From Theropithecus gelada (lineage: Eukaryota > Chordata > Mammalia > Primates > Cercopithecidae): a stretch of DNA of 64,000 nucleotides. A program made the translations under genes and the position numbers. The DNA lies in the NCBI RefSeq assembly GCF_003255815.1, contig NC_037683.1:77497440-77561439 (forward strand). Direction: 5' to 3'. Below the pieces are notes generated by a model that did no database searches, was not told the origin of the DNA, and saw only the letters and a program-made list of their open reading frames with translations. Positions within the stretch are counted from its first letter, which is position 1; each line of letters opens with the position of its first letter. Shown here one piece after another: positions 46,630 to 57,309 of the stretch.

Positions 46630-47310
46630 AGGAAGTCAACACTCTTACCCGGGGCAGGTCTGCTTTGGGGGCAACTGGTCATTTGTTCCATGGACAATAA
46701 AATGACACTCTTCCCTGCTGTATAGAGTTAAACAAGAAAAGAAATGTGTATACATGTGAAAATCTCCTGTGTGCTTTTAACATTGTGAGAAGTTAGGATT
46801 TGTGGAAAATCTCTGAGTTTCTTCAACCCCCTTTGCAGGTATATCTAAGACTCGAGGTAAGTTGGGGAGGAGTCTGAAAAGCCACTGAATTACTTTTGTT
46901 CCAGAGCTTAATTCTGCCCCAAACTAACTCGTTGCTCTCAATTATCCTGATGTACCAGTGCTGTGCTGCCTTCTTCACTTCCACTAGTTTTTAAATAATT
47001 CGCCTTCTCTGCACCCTAATTCCCTATTTTCCATTTCTTTTCTTCCCTTTTCTCCCCATTATTTAAGTATATATTTTTATTTTGAGGCTAGAATTCAGGG
47101 TATGATGCAAATGACCTGGTTTAGTAGTGGGTGTCAGACAGGAAAGGGTCACTGGAGCAGGGCACAGACCGGCTCTCCTCCTTACTCTAAGCATTGCATA
47201 AAGTCTTTGAATTTTCTTCAAAGAAATTGAATTTTCTTCAAGAAATAGGAGGTAATATTTAAATCTTCAGTTTATAATAAAAAGCCTAGGGGTACAGAAA
47301 GCTACTTCAT
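46630..47310. other. Gene-free stretch with a 20-bp tandem duplication
   Basis: TTGAATTTTCTTCAA(A)GAAA is tandemly repeated at 47207-47226 and 47227-47246. No other feature. Confidence 0.5.
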
Positions 47311-47465
47311 ATCACAGTGTAAGAAATCATTCCTGCCTCTTTCATACTCCCTACACACTAACTGTGCTCATCTGACATTGATAACAAGATGCCTTGTACT
47401 TTGTATACTTGTAATGTGCTTTGCACACATTCAAAGAGCATCTGTTAGCCTCTTTTGGAACACTG
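47300..47465 (+). repeat. Copy A of a local diverged duplicate
   Basis: Shares ordered blocks with 48745-48905 (ACTCCCTACA, CTGTGCTCAT, CACAAGATGC/AACAAGATGC, CACACATTCAAAG/TACACATTCAAAG), in the same orientation. I estimate roughly 75-80% identity by eye. It could be an L2-related repeat or a local duplication. Confidence 0.65.
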
Positions 47466-48300
47466 AAATGATTATACACATATGTAATAATTAGTTGTAT
47501 TATTTATCATCTCTGAAGGTAAAGAAACCATTCTTTCATTCTCTCATTAATTAATCCATTTATTAGATTAGCATTAGTTACTTACTAGTGCCCAGTACTA
47601 TTTCGAGGCCATGAAAGGCATATGAAGAAAAGTAAGTTATGGTCATTAAGAGGCACTTATAGAAGGCAGTTATAGATAAGATAGCATTGGGATTAGGTAA
47701 TTAATTTTACAACATCACATATAGTTGGCCAGCATAGATGTTAAATTGTGAAAGAATAACTGGCTGCCTGTGGAATATTGTATATATCTATGAATTTATG
47801 TTTGTTATGGTAAGCTCTTTGTAGATATACCTAAGTAATATGTCAAGGAATACTTCATCAACCTTTCTCTGAATTTTAGGTACATCTCAGCTTGGTTTGT
47901 ATAAAAAAGGAAGAAACATTTCACCAATTAGACAAGATTGAGAGATATTGTATGGAATAAAATATTTACAGCTTTGACTTTAGAAAGGAAAAGAGGTATG
48001 ATGTTGTGAATGTGATAGGTGTAAATAACAATTTTTTAATAAAAATTATATCACTGATGTGTATGTGAGGCAAAGAGTCTGGGCTGAACATATTTGTGAC
48101 AAATTAGTAGAAAAATCAGCTTAAGTTTTCTTAATATATCACACACTGATAACATAATGTGAAATTTGCTGCATTCCACTATTTGTACTACTCACACAGG
48201 AAAGGAAAATGGAAATTTTCCATTTTACACATTTAGTTCCCCCTCTTAAAGTTGGCAAACACTAACTTTTTCCACTGCATTTCTACGTAACTGGACTCTT
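47466..48300. other. AT-rich gene-free stretch
   Basis: 47560-47690 weakly resembles an old LINE-type repeat (ACTTACTAGTGCCCAGTACT). Otherwise unassigned. Confidence 0.35.
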
Positions 48301-48307
48301 GCCAGCT

Positions 48308-48345
<38 letters not shown>

Positions 48346-48348
48346 CGT
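48308..48348. repeat. TG microsatellite
   Basis: About 14 uninterrupted TG units then TATGTGTATGCG. Probably length-variable. Confidence 0.93.
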
Positions 48349-48599
48349 CTGTGTTTTAATAGCTAGGCATACTATCACTGGTGCTATTAGCTCAATTTCT
48401 CTGCATTTTGGGGTTCAACCTTGTTTCTTTTCATGGACACTTTATGGGAGTAGGACTCTGATCATAGTTCTTTGCAAGTTTGTAAGTAGTTTACTGTCAG
48501 AGCACTCAAAGTGACTCAAATAACAGTTCTGAAGTTTTGCTGTTAGGATGTTCCTTCTGGAGGGTTTCATTGCCATGAGACTGTGGATGTTTCTATTTT

Positions 48600-48905
48600 G
48601 TACTCTAGCTTTGAGTGAGCTGCTTGCCATGCAGGACTTATGCCTTCTGTGCCCCTTCTGATGCTGATTCTTCTACTTGAAATGGTCTCCCCTGCTTATC
48701 AGTTCGCTACTCATTCTTTGAAGTCCAGCTCAAACAGCCAAGCTACCATGTCATATTGCAGGAAATTATTCGTGCCTCCTCCACACTCCCTACAAACTTC
48801 ACTGTGCTCATCCAACATTGATCACAAGATGCTTTGCACTTTATACACCTGCAATATGTTTTATACACATTCAAAGGGCATGCACAATTATTTTGTAGTA
48901 CAGTA
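48600..48905 (+). mobile_element. L2-like fragment containing copy B of the local duplicate
   Basis: CTACTTGAAATGGTCTCCCC, CTCATTCTTTGAAGTCCAGC resemble the L2 3' region. From 48745 the sequence pairs with copy A at 47300-47465. The 88-aa frame at 48640-48906 is not supported as a gene. Confidence 0.55.
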
Positions 48906-48919
48906 ATGTTGATTGAACT

Positions 48920-49065
48920 TGGGGCTTCTAAACTGGCATATCTGGCTCTGTCTCTGACTCTCTTTAACTGTTTACTGAGCTTCAACTTCTTGGCTTCTAA
49001 ATAGGAGATTATCCATATCCACCTCATACAATTGTTTTGAGGATTAGACAAGGTAATATATGGAG
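48920..49065 (+). mobile_element. MIR fragment
   Basis: TCTGACTCTCTTTAACTGTT, CTCATACAATTGTTTTGAGG, ATTAGACAAGGTAATATATG. Confidence 0.65.
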
Positions 49066-51111
49066 AGAGTCCTCATTTCTTGAGGGTTTGCTATAACTGA
49101 GACACTGGGCAAAAAGTTTTCCATAATATCCTCACATGTAGAATGCATACACGTGTTAATTCCTTTAGTCCCAATACTTGGACAGAGTATGTACTCACTG
49201 AATATTTCTCAAATGAATGAGAACTGGACTGGAGCTGGCAGCAGGGGCCTGTCTGCTGAGTCAGCTGCTCTGAGTCAGCGGTTGAGGCACATACAACACA
49301 GGTCTCTAGAGAGGGAAGATACAGACTGGGCTGCAGTTCCCACCTATCTGGCTGAAGGGCTGCCAGAGTATGATTCCTAAGCACAATGGAGAGCTCATGG
49401 GTAGGGGAGAGTATCATTTCCGAACTACATGATTTCCTTTCTCACTGTCTCTCATTACCACTCTCCCCTCACCCCTGCTGACCAATTCAGCCCAGAAGAG
49501 GTACAGATCTCATTCTGAGTCACTCCAGGGTTGTATTGGTACAACAACAACTGCATTTTTACTATAACCCATGGAATATAAGAACATTGCAGATCTACAT
49601 TCTTGGCCAGAAAAGAAAAGAAAAGAAAAGAAAAAAATCCAACCAAAGCACTATACCTCTTTAGTGGTAAATATTTTAGGAATGTTACATGTTCATGAAA
49701 ATCACACCTAAATAAAATGACATTCCCACTCTTGGGCTCTTATAAATGAAGAGATTTTGGGGATCTCCAGGTCAATGACTCATAACTTTCCCAGTGTTTT
49801 TTTCCATGAGCCATTGATTAAAGTTGGGTGTAGCACTATATATTTTTTCTTTTCCAGCTAAGCTGTTCCCATCATTTGGGAAGTTTTAGAAGCTCTGCAA
49901 GCCCCTAGGATACCAGTCTATGCATCAAAACCATTGTATTTGAAATGATATTTAAGGGACATTGGAAAGGTTTTCTGCAGCCTCCACCCAGGCTTGTCTT
50001 GTTCCTGGGGAGCAGTTGTTGTACAGCACAAGAATCTGATGAACAGAAGTTCCCATGATGCATTGAAGGGTTAGTGTTCCCATCTTGCTCTGTTCCTGAA
50101 GGCTGGAGTTAATGAGGAAGAGTTTTTATGTGAATGTCAGGCATGTTGCAATAACTAGCCACAATGGAATAGTCATGGCAATTTCCACCACTTGGTTTCT
50201 TTGTTTTTGTGATGTTGCTGCATGCTTCATTTTATGAGTATTTTCTTTTCTTATGTGTGGTTGAGCCCATCTATTGCCAATCTTGGGCCTGGATACTTGT
50301 ATTTAAAAGAGATGAACAGAGAGAAACTGGAAAATTGACAGAATGACATATCCTAAACTCTTATTATTTTTCTTCCCCTACTTCTGCTGACAAATATTCT
50401 GGTGATTAATATTCTGATGAGTTTGTGTCCCGAGGAGAAGGAAAAGAAAAGAAAAAGTACTGTGGAAACCAGGCTTCTTTTGGTTATGTTAATATCATGG
50501 ATATAGACCAAACCTAGTAATATTCCCACTGAAATTAGATAAATGAAAACTGCCAACAGTCTTTTAGTTTTGGCTTTCTGGGGTAAGTCATTTGTGTCCT
50601 TGAGGACTTCTATCTTGATCAAAGCATCTACTACCTGATTGCTAATTTATATTGGAGTAGGAACAATAGAATAGAATATAAGGACTTGTGAAATTCTAAA
50701 AGTATCTGGTGGCATCCTCACTCATTTAATTCATGAGGGTGAAAAATACTCTCAACTATTGTGTGCATTACATACCTAGATTCCCAAGATGGAAGTCCTT
50801 GCATCTGTGGCAACACATGTGATGAACTACTAAAAGTAGACTTTCTTGTAACAACCTTTTGAGGGCTCTGATCAACACAAGCAGAAGGGATGGTGGGTCA
50901 GAGCTTAGGTGGGGTTTAAGGCTGAGGATGTTGAATTCATAAAGTGCCACATATGCAGGGAATATACCTCCATTCCTAACTGCCTGTGTTAGGAATTTTA
51001 TACCCTTCCAACACTTCCATCACCTTCCTCTCTTCCCTGCCTATGCTTGGAAAAGATGCCAAACGCTTCCTTAGTGCTTTACCTATCCAGTTTCGAAGTT
51101 GTTATGTGCAT
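49066..51111. other. 2-kb gene-free, repeat-poor stretch upstream of the CpG island
   Basis: No transposon recognised. Contains a Maf/AP-1-type site TGCTGAGTCAGC at 49254-49265 with a second TGAGTCAGC at 49271-49279, and an AAAAG pentanucleotide run at 49611-49637. The 89-aa minus frame at 50353-50622 has one hydrophobic stretch but no other support. Confidence 0.4.
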
Positions 51112-51126
51112 CCGATCCCAAATTTC

Positions 51127-51433
51127 TTTTTTTTTTTTTTTTTTTTTTTTGAGACGGAGTCTGGCTCTGTCGCCCAGGCTGGAGTGCAGTGGCCGGATCT
51201 CAGCTCACTGCAAGCTCCGCCTCCTGGGTTCACACCATTCTCCGGCCTCAGCCTCCCGAGTAGCTGGGACTACAGGCGCTGCCACCTCGCCCGGCTATTT
51301 TTTTTTGTATTTCTTAGTAGAGACGGGGTTTCACCGTGTTAGCCAGGATGGTCTCGATCTCCTGACCTCGTGATCCGCCCATCTCGGCCTCCCAAAGTGC
51401 TGGGATTACAGGCTTGAGCCACCGCGCCCGGCC
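51127..51433 (-). mobile_element. AluYRa-type element (Old World monkey), antisense, young
   Basis: Full-length antisense Alu with a 24-T tail start and CCACCGCGCCCGGCC end. Diagnostic differences from human AluY include GGCCGGATCTCAGCTCACTG, CCACCTCGCCCGGC and GGCTTGAGCCACC, known from macaque/baboon AluYRa subfamilies. Perfect 15-bp duplication CCGATCCCAAATTTC at 51112-51126 and 51434-51448. Frames at 50986-51373 are Alu-derived. It lies about 300 bp upstream of the CpG island. Confidence 0.95.
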
Positions 51434-51690
51434 CCGATCCCAAATTTCAAAGCAACCCTTTTGCCATTTTTCACTGTGTTATTCTCTCTGTGTTACTACC
51501 GGATTTTTTTTTGTTGTTGTTTATTTATTTTTTTATGACCTGACATCAAATCCTGGCTAAACACTAACATCTTTTCATGTTAAAATAAAAGTCAGTTTAA
51601 CAAATAAGGCCAGGAAGAAGGCGAAGTGTCTCCCTGCTATTACCCTGTTCTGGAATTCTGGAATTCCTCGACTTCTGGCTTACTGGGAGT

Positions 51691-51722
51691 GTGAGTTTGT
51701 GTGTGTGTGTGTGTGTGTGTGT
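51691..51722. repeat. TG microsatellite at CpG-island border
   Basis: GTTTGTGTGTGTGTGTGTGT-type run of about 13 units ending in GTACGCGTC. It produces the V/C start of frames at 51699-52084. Confidence 0.93.
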
Positions 51723-52134
51723 ACGCGTCAAGAGGGAGACACAAGCTCAGCCTTCGAATTGGCCAGCCTAGTGACCAGCGAGCCCGCCCCCACTCTTCCC
51801 CCTCCCCCTCCGGCGCTCACACTCAGGAAGCAGCTGGCTGCAGGCCGGCCCTTGCGGCCGCACACACATCCACACTCCTCGCCGGGCCGCCTTCCTCCCT
51901 CCCTCTTCCCCCTTCCCCTCTCCCTGCAGCCGCGTCCACACTGCGCCGCCCGGGCAGCCCAGAGCGCGGCGCGCACGGGCACCGGCGCCGAGTGCTGCGG
52001 CCACTGCCCCTCCCGGGACCCCTTGTAAGCCGTCCGCGGCCGTCCAGGGTCGCACCGGCGACGGAAGCCGCCTGCAGCAATTAGCCAGCATCCCGGGGTC
52101 GGCCCCCAGAAGCATTCCCCGGCCCAGGACAAGG

Positions 52135-52179
52135 ATGAACAGGACAGGCGAGGCACAAAGTCGCAACTCAACTTTTTAG
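52135..52179 (+). CDS. Upstream ORF, 14 codons
   Basis: ATG at 52135 with A at -3 (AAGGATGA), 14 codons, stop TAG 52177-52179. It lies in the candidate leader exon and may dampen translation if that exon is real. No sequence homology recognised. Confidence 0.2.
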   Translation: MNRTGEAQSRNSTF

Positions 52180-52225
52180 AAACATTATTTGCGTGTGTAT
52201 GTGTGTAGCAGGGGAGAATGAGCTG

Positions 52226-52393
52226 ATGCCGAGGGTCCAGCCGCCCCGCCTCTGCCTCCTCCTCCCCCTGCCGCCGCTGCCCTCGCAGACGCGCGCGCAC
52301 ACACGGCACTTGGGCCGGGTTTCCGCGCTCCGTCCCCCGGCTTGGATGGGGGTTTTCATTTCCGAAGGAGGCAAAGCCCGCGGAGCGCGCTGA
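52226..52393 (+). CDS. Upstream ORF, 55 codons, overlapping a minimal uORF stop
   Basis: ATG at 52226 overlaps the TGA of a two-codon ORF (ATG-AGC-TGA, 52218-52226), making a TGATG stop-start junction. The predicted 55-aa peptide begins MPRVQPPRLCLLLPLPPLP, which is hydrophobic and Pro/Leu-rich, and it ends before the splice donor. This could be a composition effect; there is no evidence of translation. Confidence 0.2.
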   Translation: MPRVQPPRLCLLLPLPPLPSQTRAHTRHLGRVSALRPPAWMGVFISEGGKARGAR

Positions 52394-53331
52394 AGGGCTG
52401 GAGCCCCAAGTTACTCCTCGCCAGGGCTGGCCGCCCGCTGTCACTCGCGCTGGCTGGCCGGCGGAAGGGACCCGCACACCGGGCTTTGTTGTGGAAATCC
52501 CGGTTACCTGGTAAGTGGATGCCATAGGAACTTTGCTCGCAGGCGAGAGACGGGGAGAAACCGGGCGCTTGAGAGTGTGGGGGAGTTAAAGCTCAGAGAC
52601 GCAAACTAGGGATTAGAAATAGTTTTCCACGCTGAGCCGGTGGCGTTCGCGCGGGTTTAAGGATACGCGCACCCCAATCCCCAGAGTCATAGGTCACTGA
52701 GAGACCTGCGCTTACGGAGACTGATAGCAACAATTAGGGTTCAAACAGTGTTCCTGTCAGTGGCCTAAGAGCGCCCAATGTAGAAGACAGAAAGATCAAC
52801 AGGGTTTTAAAGTTTCGCTAATTAGGAACAGTTTTTGTTTTTTCATTTTAAGTAGAGGGGGCAGAGGGGTACACAATCAGGGCAAGTTGCAGGACGGACG
52901 GGCGTGGGGCACGCCACTCCAGAGCCCCCACTGAAGGGAAACTTTGGCGAAGTGGGAATTGATGGGGTGACGTGAGGTCTCTCGCGCACACACGGGGCAG
53001 TAGTTGTATTTTCAAGTTCCACGTGTTTGTGGAGCTTCACGAAGACTGTTGTCCACGCCTGTGTCTCATCCAAGCCGGTGTCCCTATGATTGCAAGAGGT
53101 GGTCGGGTTGAGGGTACCTACACTCCTCGCCGGTACCGGCCCGGCGACCCGCAGCCGCCGGGTCTATAACTATAACCTCCCACGCCGCCAGTGCGCAGAC
53201 ACAGCCAGACACGAAACCCCCCCCCGCCGGGTTCGTCACCTCGCGTTTACATTTTATGGGGCCCGACAAAATGTCAGCACTGTTTGGAAAATGTCTCAGT
53301 CTCGGAGACTTTGTCCTGCGCACGGCTCCAG

Positions 53332-53390
53332 TCCCTATAAATGACCCTGTGTGTATTTTGAAGTCGGCCCGGGTCGCTCTCTGGAAAGCG
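53332..53390 (+). promoter_or_regulatory. Possible secondary TATA promoter with nearby donor
   Basis: TATAAA at 53336-53341 in a GC-rich context (CCCTATAAATGACC), followed 50 bp later by a consensus-like donor GGAAAGC|GTGAGT (intron from 53390). This spacing would allow a short alternative first exon of about 25 bp. Entirely inferred from motifs. Confidence 0.25.
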
Positions 53391-53589
53391 TGAGTGAGCT
53401 GCCGGCTCTCTCCTAGACACACACCTTGCCCCGAGCGACAGTTCCAAGTTACTCACTGGAGCTGACAAGTCACCTCGGGGACAAGGAAGTCACCCAAGTG
53501 TCTGGAAATCTTGGCCCTGGCTGATTTGTCATCCTATGGATGATTCAATTAGGTACCTGGCGGGAGAAACTTTGGGGAAGGGTTTCTGG

Positions 53590-54300
53590 CTCCGCGTTCG
53601 CGCCCTCCGACTTGTTGGAGGTGTTTGGGAGGCGAGAAGCGAAGGGAAACCACAGGCTTAGGACACTGGCTTGGCGGGGGCCGGTGGCCAGCGTGCGGGG
53701 GCTGTGAGCCCGGCCATGGCTACTCCGGGCTACAGGCTCCGGCCGGGCCGGGCAGTGCGCGCGGTTCCCGGCCGCCCGGGCTTCCCAGCCGCTGCGCCCT
53801 TTCGGCCCCCGACTTACTCAGGAGCGGGTTGCACAACAGGAAGCCGGCACTAGTTTGTTTTGTTTTGCTGCGTTCGCTCGCTCGCTCGCGCACAGGGCCG
53901 AGGGTTAGGGGCGGAGGCGGCGGGGGAGTGACGGGGTCGCAGCCGCGCGCACCCCGCCGGGCGCTGTCGCCTCCGCCTCCGGACCCGCCCCTAGTTCCGC
54001 GCCAAGGAACCTGGATTTCCGACCCCGGCAGCGAAGCTAGTGGGATAGGGAACCGATAAGGGCTGCCCTCCTCCTGCCTTGTCCCACGCGCCTCTCCCCC
54101 GCCTGGCGGGCTCCCGGCACCTCTCCCGACTTCTCCTGCCCTCCTCTTGGCAGGAGCGGTCTCGAGGACTGAGGTCTCCGTCCCCCTGCTCTGTGTGCCT
54201 CCTTGAGCCCCCCGCTAGTCTGCCCTGGTATAAGCTTGGCCCTCATTTCTGGAGCATCTAAACCCGGGGCAGGGGTAGGGAGCTACTTCCGGAATCGCAA
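53590..54300. promoter_or_regulatory. CpG island, second GC-rich block
   Basis: Second CpG-dense block with a GC box (AGGGGCGGAGGCGGCGGGGG, 53906-53929) and a CGCTCGCTCGCTCGCGC run near 53873-53890. Separated from the first block by about 1 kb of lower CpG density. Frames at 53625-54261 on both strands are probably artefacts of composition. Confidence 0.75.
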
Positions 54301-54499
54301 GGAGCAGGGTCCGTAGAGACAGGACTCGTGCAGTCGCGGCCCCGTTTCACAGAGAGGCCGGCAGAACCACCTTCCTCGAGGACTTCAGCATCTCCGGAGA
54401 GCTGGGGCCCCGGGGCCCTGGAGTTTGTGAGAAGGAAGTTCTGCAGCTCCCCCCAGTGGACCAGTTCCCGTTAGTATGGGACCCGGAATCTCAAGGATA

Positions 54500-54620
54500 G
54501 ACTATTAAAGCTAGAGTGGACCTTGGAGTCACCTACTGATGAGGAAACCGAGCCTCAGAGACGTTAAAGGTTTTGCCCAAGACCTCACAGCCAGCTGTTA
54601 CAGACCCAGGACAAACCCTT
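54500..54620 (-). mobile_element. MIR-like fragment, antisense
   Basis: TACTGATGAGGAAACCGAGC, CTCAGAGACGTTAAAGGTTT, TTGCCCAAGACCTCACAGCC follow antisense MIR core order. Confidence 0.65.
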
Positions 54621-56165
54621 AAAGTTCTGTTACCAGTTAAGAGACCATTTCTTGGCTCGAAGATGAACTCAAGACAAATGCAAAGTCTGGTTCTGTCCCT
54701 TCTGAAAGCTTTGATGAGTCATGATTTCTACCTTGGGAGTTAGCCAGACGTGTCTGTTTCCCCCTCTGTCTTGTTTCTCACTGGCCCTCCCTTTTTAGAC
54801 TAAACCTTTTTTTTTTTTGGTACAAAATCGATTTGTGTTGGTTTAAACCTTCCTATTTCTTCTGTCTCCTCCTAGTTTGCTTCCAGTGGTTCTGTGCGAA
54901 GCAGGTGCAACCTGCAAAGGTTTGCAGAAAAAGAATCCACCACGATGAAGGTCGTTTTGAGAAAGTTTGAAGCAATTTAGACAGGAGAGTGTTACATTAT
55001 GTGCATTTTTTTTTTCAATTGAGAACAAGCTAAAGTGTAAGGATCATCTATAACCGTACTGCAGTTTTCATATATTTTCACTAGTTGTCTGTGAAGCCAG
55101 ACTAGCTCTGACGTTACTTTTGAGAGGAAAGGTAGGGGGCATTTTTTCCACTATTTTCAAAATACCTTTCCTTATTGGTAGTTTGTTAATTTCTTTCTTT
55201 TCTTGCCCAGAAGACTGAGTAATCCTTGAGTATGAGTAGATCAATTTAACTGCTGCTGTTAACTTCTCCCCTTGGGTCACCTTAGGCCAGTTTGGGGACA
55301 GCATCTTTAATCCCCTAATTCCACTGAAGTTCCTTAGTAGTAGGTAGGTTATCAGAGGTTGAATACCTAGGGTTTGTTGGTTTGCTTGGAAGAAGTGATC
55401 ATTGCTTCAAATAATGCAATCTTTATTGGAGTGGTGGATGAACTCCAAGGTCCACCTAGTGGGTGAAATTCCTACTGAGCTAAAATAGGCTGGGTAGGGG
55501 AGGTTAAATAATAGCCAGAAAATGTTTTGTATCAGCCCTGCCTTCATTTATGCAGGAGAAAGTGGTCTTTCTGCCATTTCAGAAGAGAGCTCAGTGTTCT
55601 CGGTCTTTTTTTTTTTTCTCTGACTGTTCTTTCCTCCTAGTGCATTAAGCCCAAGGACGTTTATTCTTTCCACTGTTGTCGCTCTCATATCATAATTATT
55701 GATCTTTGGAGTTGGAGTGTTAATTTACTCTTCTCCCAGATTATAGAAGATGTACTTCTGGAAGGAGATAACTGAGAAAGTGGCATCACGTGCGCATTTC
55801 TCATCTCTGGAGAAGTCATTTTCTGTGTTTCTGTGATTATTATTTTCTGTAGGGGGCATTATATTGTAAATAAGGTTGAAATACAGGACTTAACTGTTTT
55901 ACTTTTCCCTAAGTTTGGTTGGTTCATAGACTGTATCAGGACTGCAGAAAAAAGACACAGGAAATCTGTGTGATAAAAAAACTTGTTGCCATTCTCATTC
56001 AAGGAAGATCACACATAACAAAACCTTTGAAATGACATTGATACATAGTTTGATTAAAAGATGCCCAAGTCCCCAGCTTTTGTAGTTTCCCACTTACTTG
56101 AGGCAGAGTTGACACAAAAGCCAAATTTTCCATTGAGATAAAATAAGATATCCTTATGGAAAAGC
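54621..56165. other. Repeat-poor putative intron 1 sequence
   Basis: No recognised repeats. Contains TAATTA-type motif CATAATTATTGATC (about 55690) and an E-box CACGTG (55788). No coding frame of note. Confidence 0.4.
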
Positions 56166-56169
56166 ACAC

Positions 56170-56430
56170 TTATCTTAAGCTTGATGCATTTTTTTGCAAG
56201 TGGAACACACCCACATAACTAGCCTCCAGATCAAGAAACAGAGCATTATCAACACACCAGAAACATCTCTCACACTCCATTCCAGTTACCACCTCTGCCT
56301 AAGGTAACCACTGCCCTGGTTTCTAACAGACGGATTAGTTTTGTCTGTTTTTTAAAAAATATCTTATGTAAATGGAATAATTCAATATGCACTCTTGGGT
56401 CTGGCTTCTTTCGCTCAACACAACAACCTT
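56170..56430 (-). mobile_element. L1M fragment, antisense
   Basis: CCTCCAGATCAAGAAACAGA, GTAACCACTGCCCTGGTTTC, TCTGGCTTCTTTCGCTCAAC match the mammalian L1M antisense 3' region. Confidence 0.75.
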
Positions 56431-57309
56431 TTATTAGGTCAAATAATTTGGACTCCCCCTTTAAAGATGATGGAAACAGTCTGGCTTGCAGAAATTAGTG
56501 AGGCATTACTTAATATGATAGAATTAAGGAAAAACACTAACCAAACTGAAGCCATATTTATATTCTGATGACAGTCTGGTTAGGGAGACCAAACAGACAC
56601 AAGTGAAATGTCTAATGTGACACCAGTGTAGGTGAGCAGGAAAATTCAGAGGAGTTCCTTCCACTAAGGCAACCCAGAGTGTATTTCACAGTCCCTTGGT
56701 GAGGGGCAGCAACCCCCATAATAATAAAAAAAAAAGTGCCTGGTTTCAGTACTGAACTGTTCATTTGCAACTTTTAGCTGGGGTTTTTCATTGTTCACCA
56801 GTAGGCCAAGATAAAGGCAAGAATAAAATACCTACCCAGAAAAGTGGAATAGAATTTTTGTGCTACTTTTTCCTAGTAGAGAAAGGAATAGACTAGGAAA
56901 CTTGCAACTGTAATTAAACTGGTTCCATAAGCCATGGGATTCATGATTATGGTCACACCTCACTTGTATTTATTCAGGCAATAAATTATAGATGTGGGGT
57001 ATAATTGTGTATTTCACTTATGCCACGTTTTTCAGTATGAAACATCAGTGTACAGAATGAACAATGTAAATAGAATAAATGTATGTGAATATATAGATGT
57101 AGCATAAATATATGATAAATGTATGGTGAAAAATAGAAATATATAGGTGTAAAACAATCTATGTACATGTAAGGGCTGGGGAAAGTTCAAAGATAAACTA
57201 TCTGTAACCCCAGAACTCAATAAAATTAGAATTTAGACAGGGAAATGAAACACGGGCAAATAACTGCAATGCAGTGTAGAAAGTTATGAATGTTGAAAGA
57301 GAGGTGTGT
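56431..57309. other. AT-rich stretch, no recognised repeat
   Basis: 56986-57220 is A/T-rich with short frames; nothing assignable. Confidence 0.4.

Larger units (their letters stand above)
51830..52510 (+). other. Candidate 5' untranslated first exon (start uncertain)
   Basis: The plus strand ends in a strong splice donor: CTG|GTAAGT, with the intron beginning at 52511. The upstream GC-rich sequence has several short ATG frames (52135-52179; 52218-52226; 52226-52393) and none running as a credible protein through the donor, so a mostly non-coding leader exon fits best. The transcription start is not determined; 51830 is only a placeholder at the island's left side. Gene identity unknown to me. 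The alternative is that transcription runs on the minus strand. Confidence 0.45.
51740..52560. promoter_or_regulatory. CpG island, main promoter region
   Basis: Abrupt change to about 65-75% GC with many CpGs (GCGGCCGC-like and CGGCGCCGAG blocks, 51860-52100). GC boxes include GAGCCCGCCCCCACTC near 51780. No TATA box is evident in this part. Such islands mark promoters of housekeeping or developmental genes. The long minus-strand frame (51728-52525, 265 aa) and several plus-strand frames here are most likely due to lack of stops in GC-rich DNA. Confidence 0.88.

Noticed and set aside
50353..50622. 89-aa minus-strand frame with a hydrophobic segment
   Set aside because: AT-rich chance frame; no signal peptide context, neighbours or recognised family.
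51728..52525. 265-aa minus-strand frame across the CpG island
   Set aside because: GC-rich islands lack stop codons in several frames; overlapping frames on both strands, R/G/A-rich, no domain recognised.
53625..54059. 144-aa plus-strand frame in the second GC-rich block
   Set aside because: Same composition effect; proline/arginine/glycine-rich with no recognised domain.
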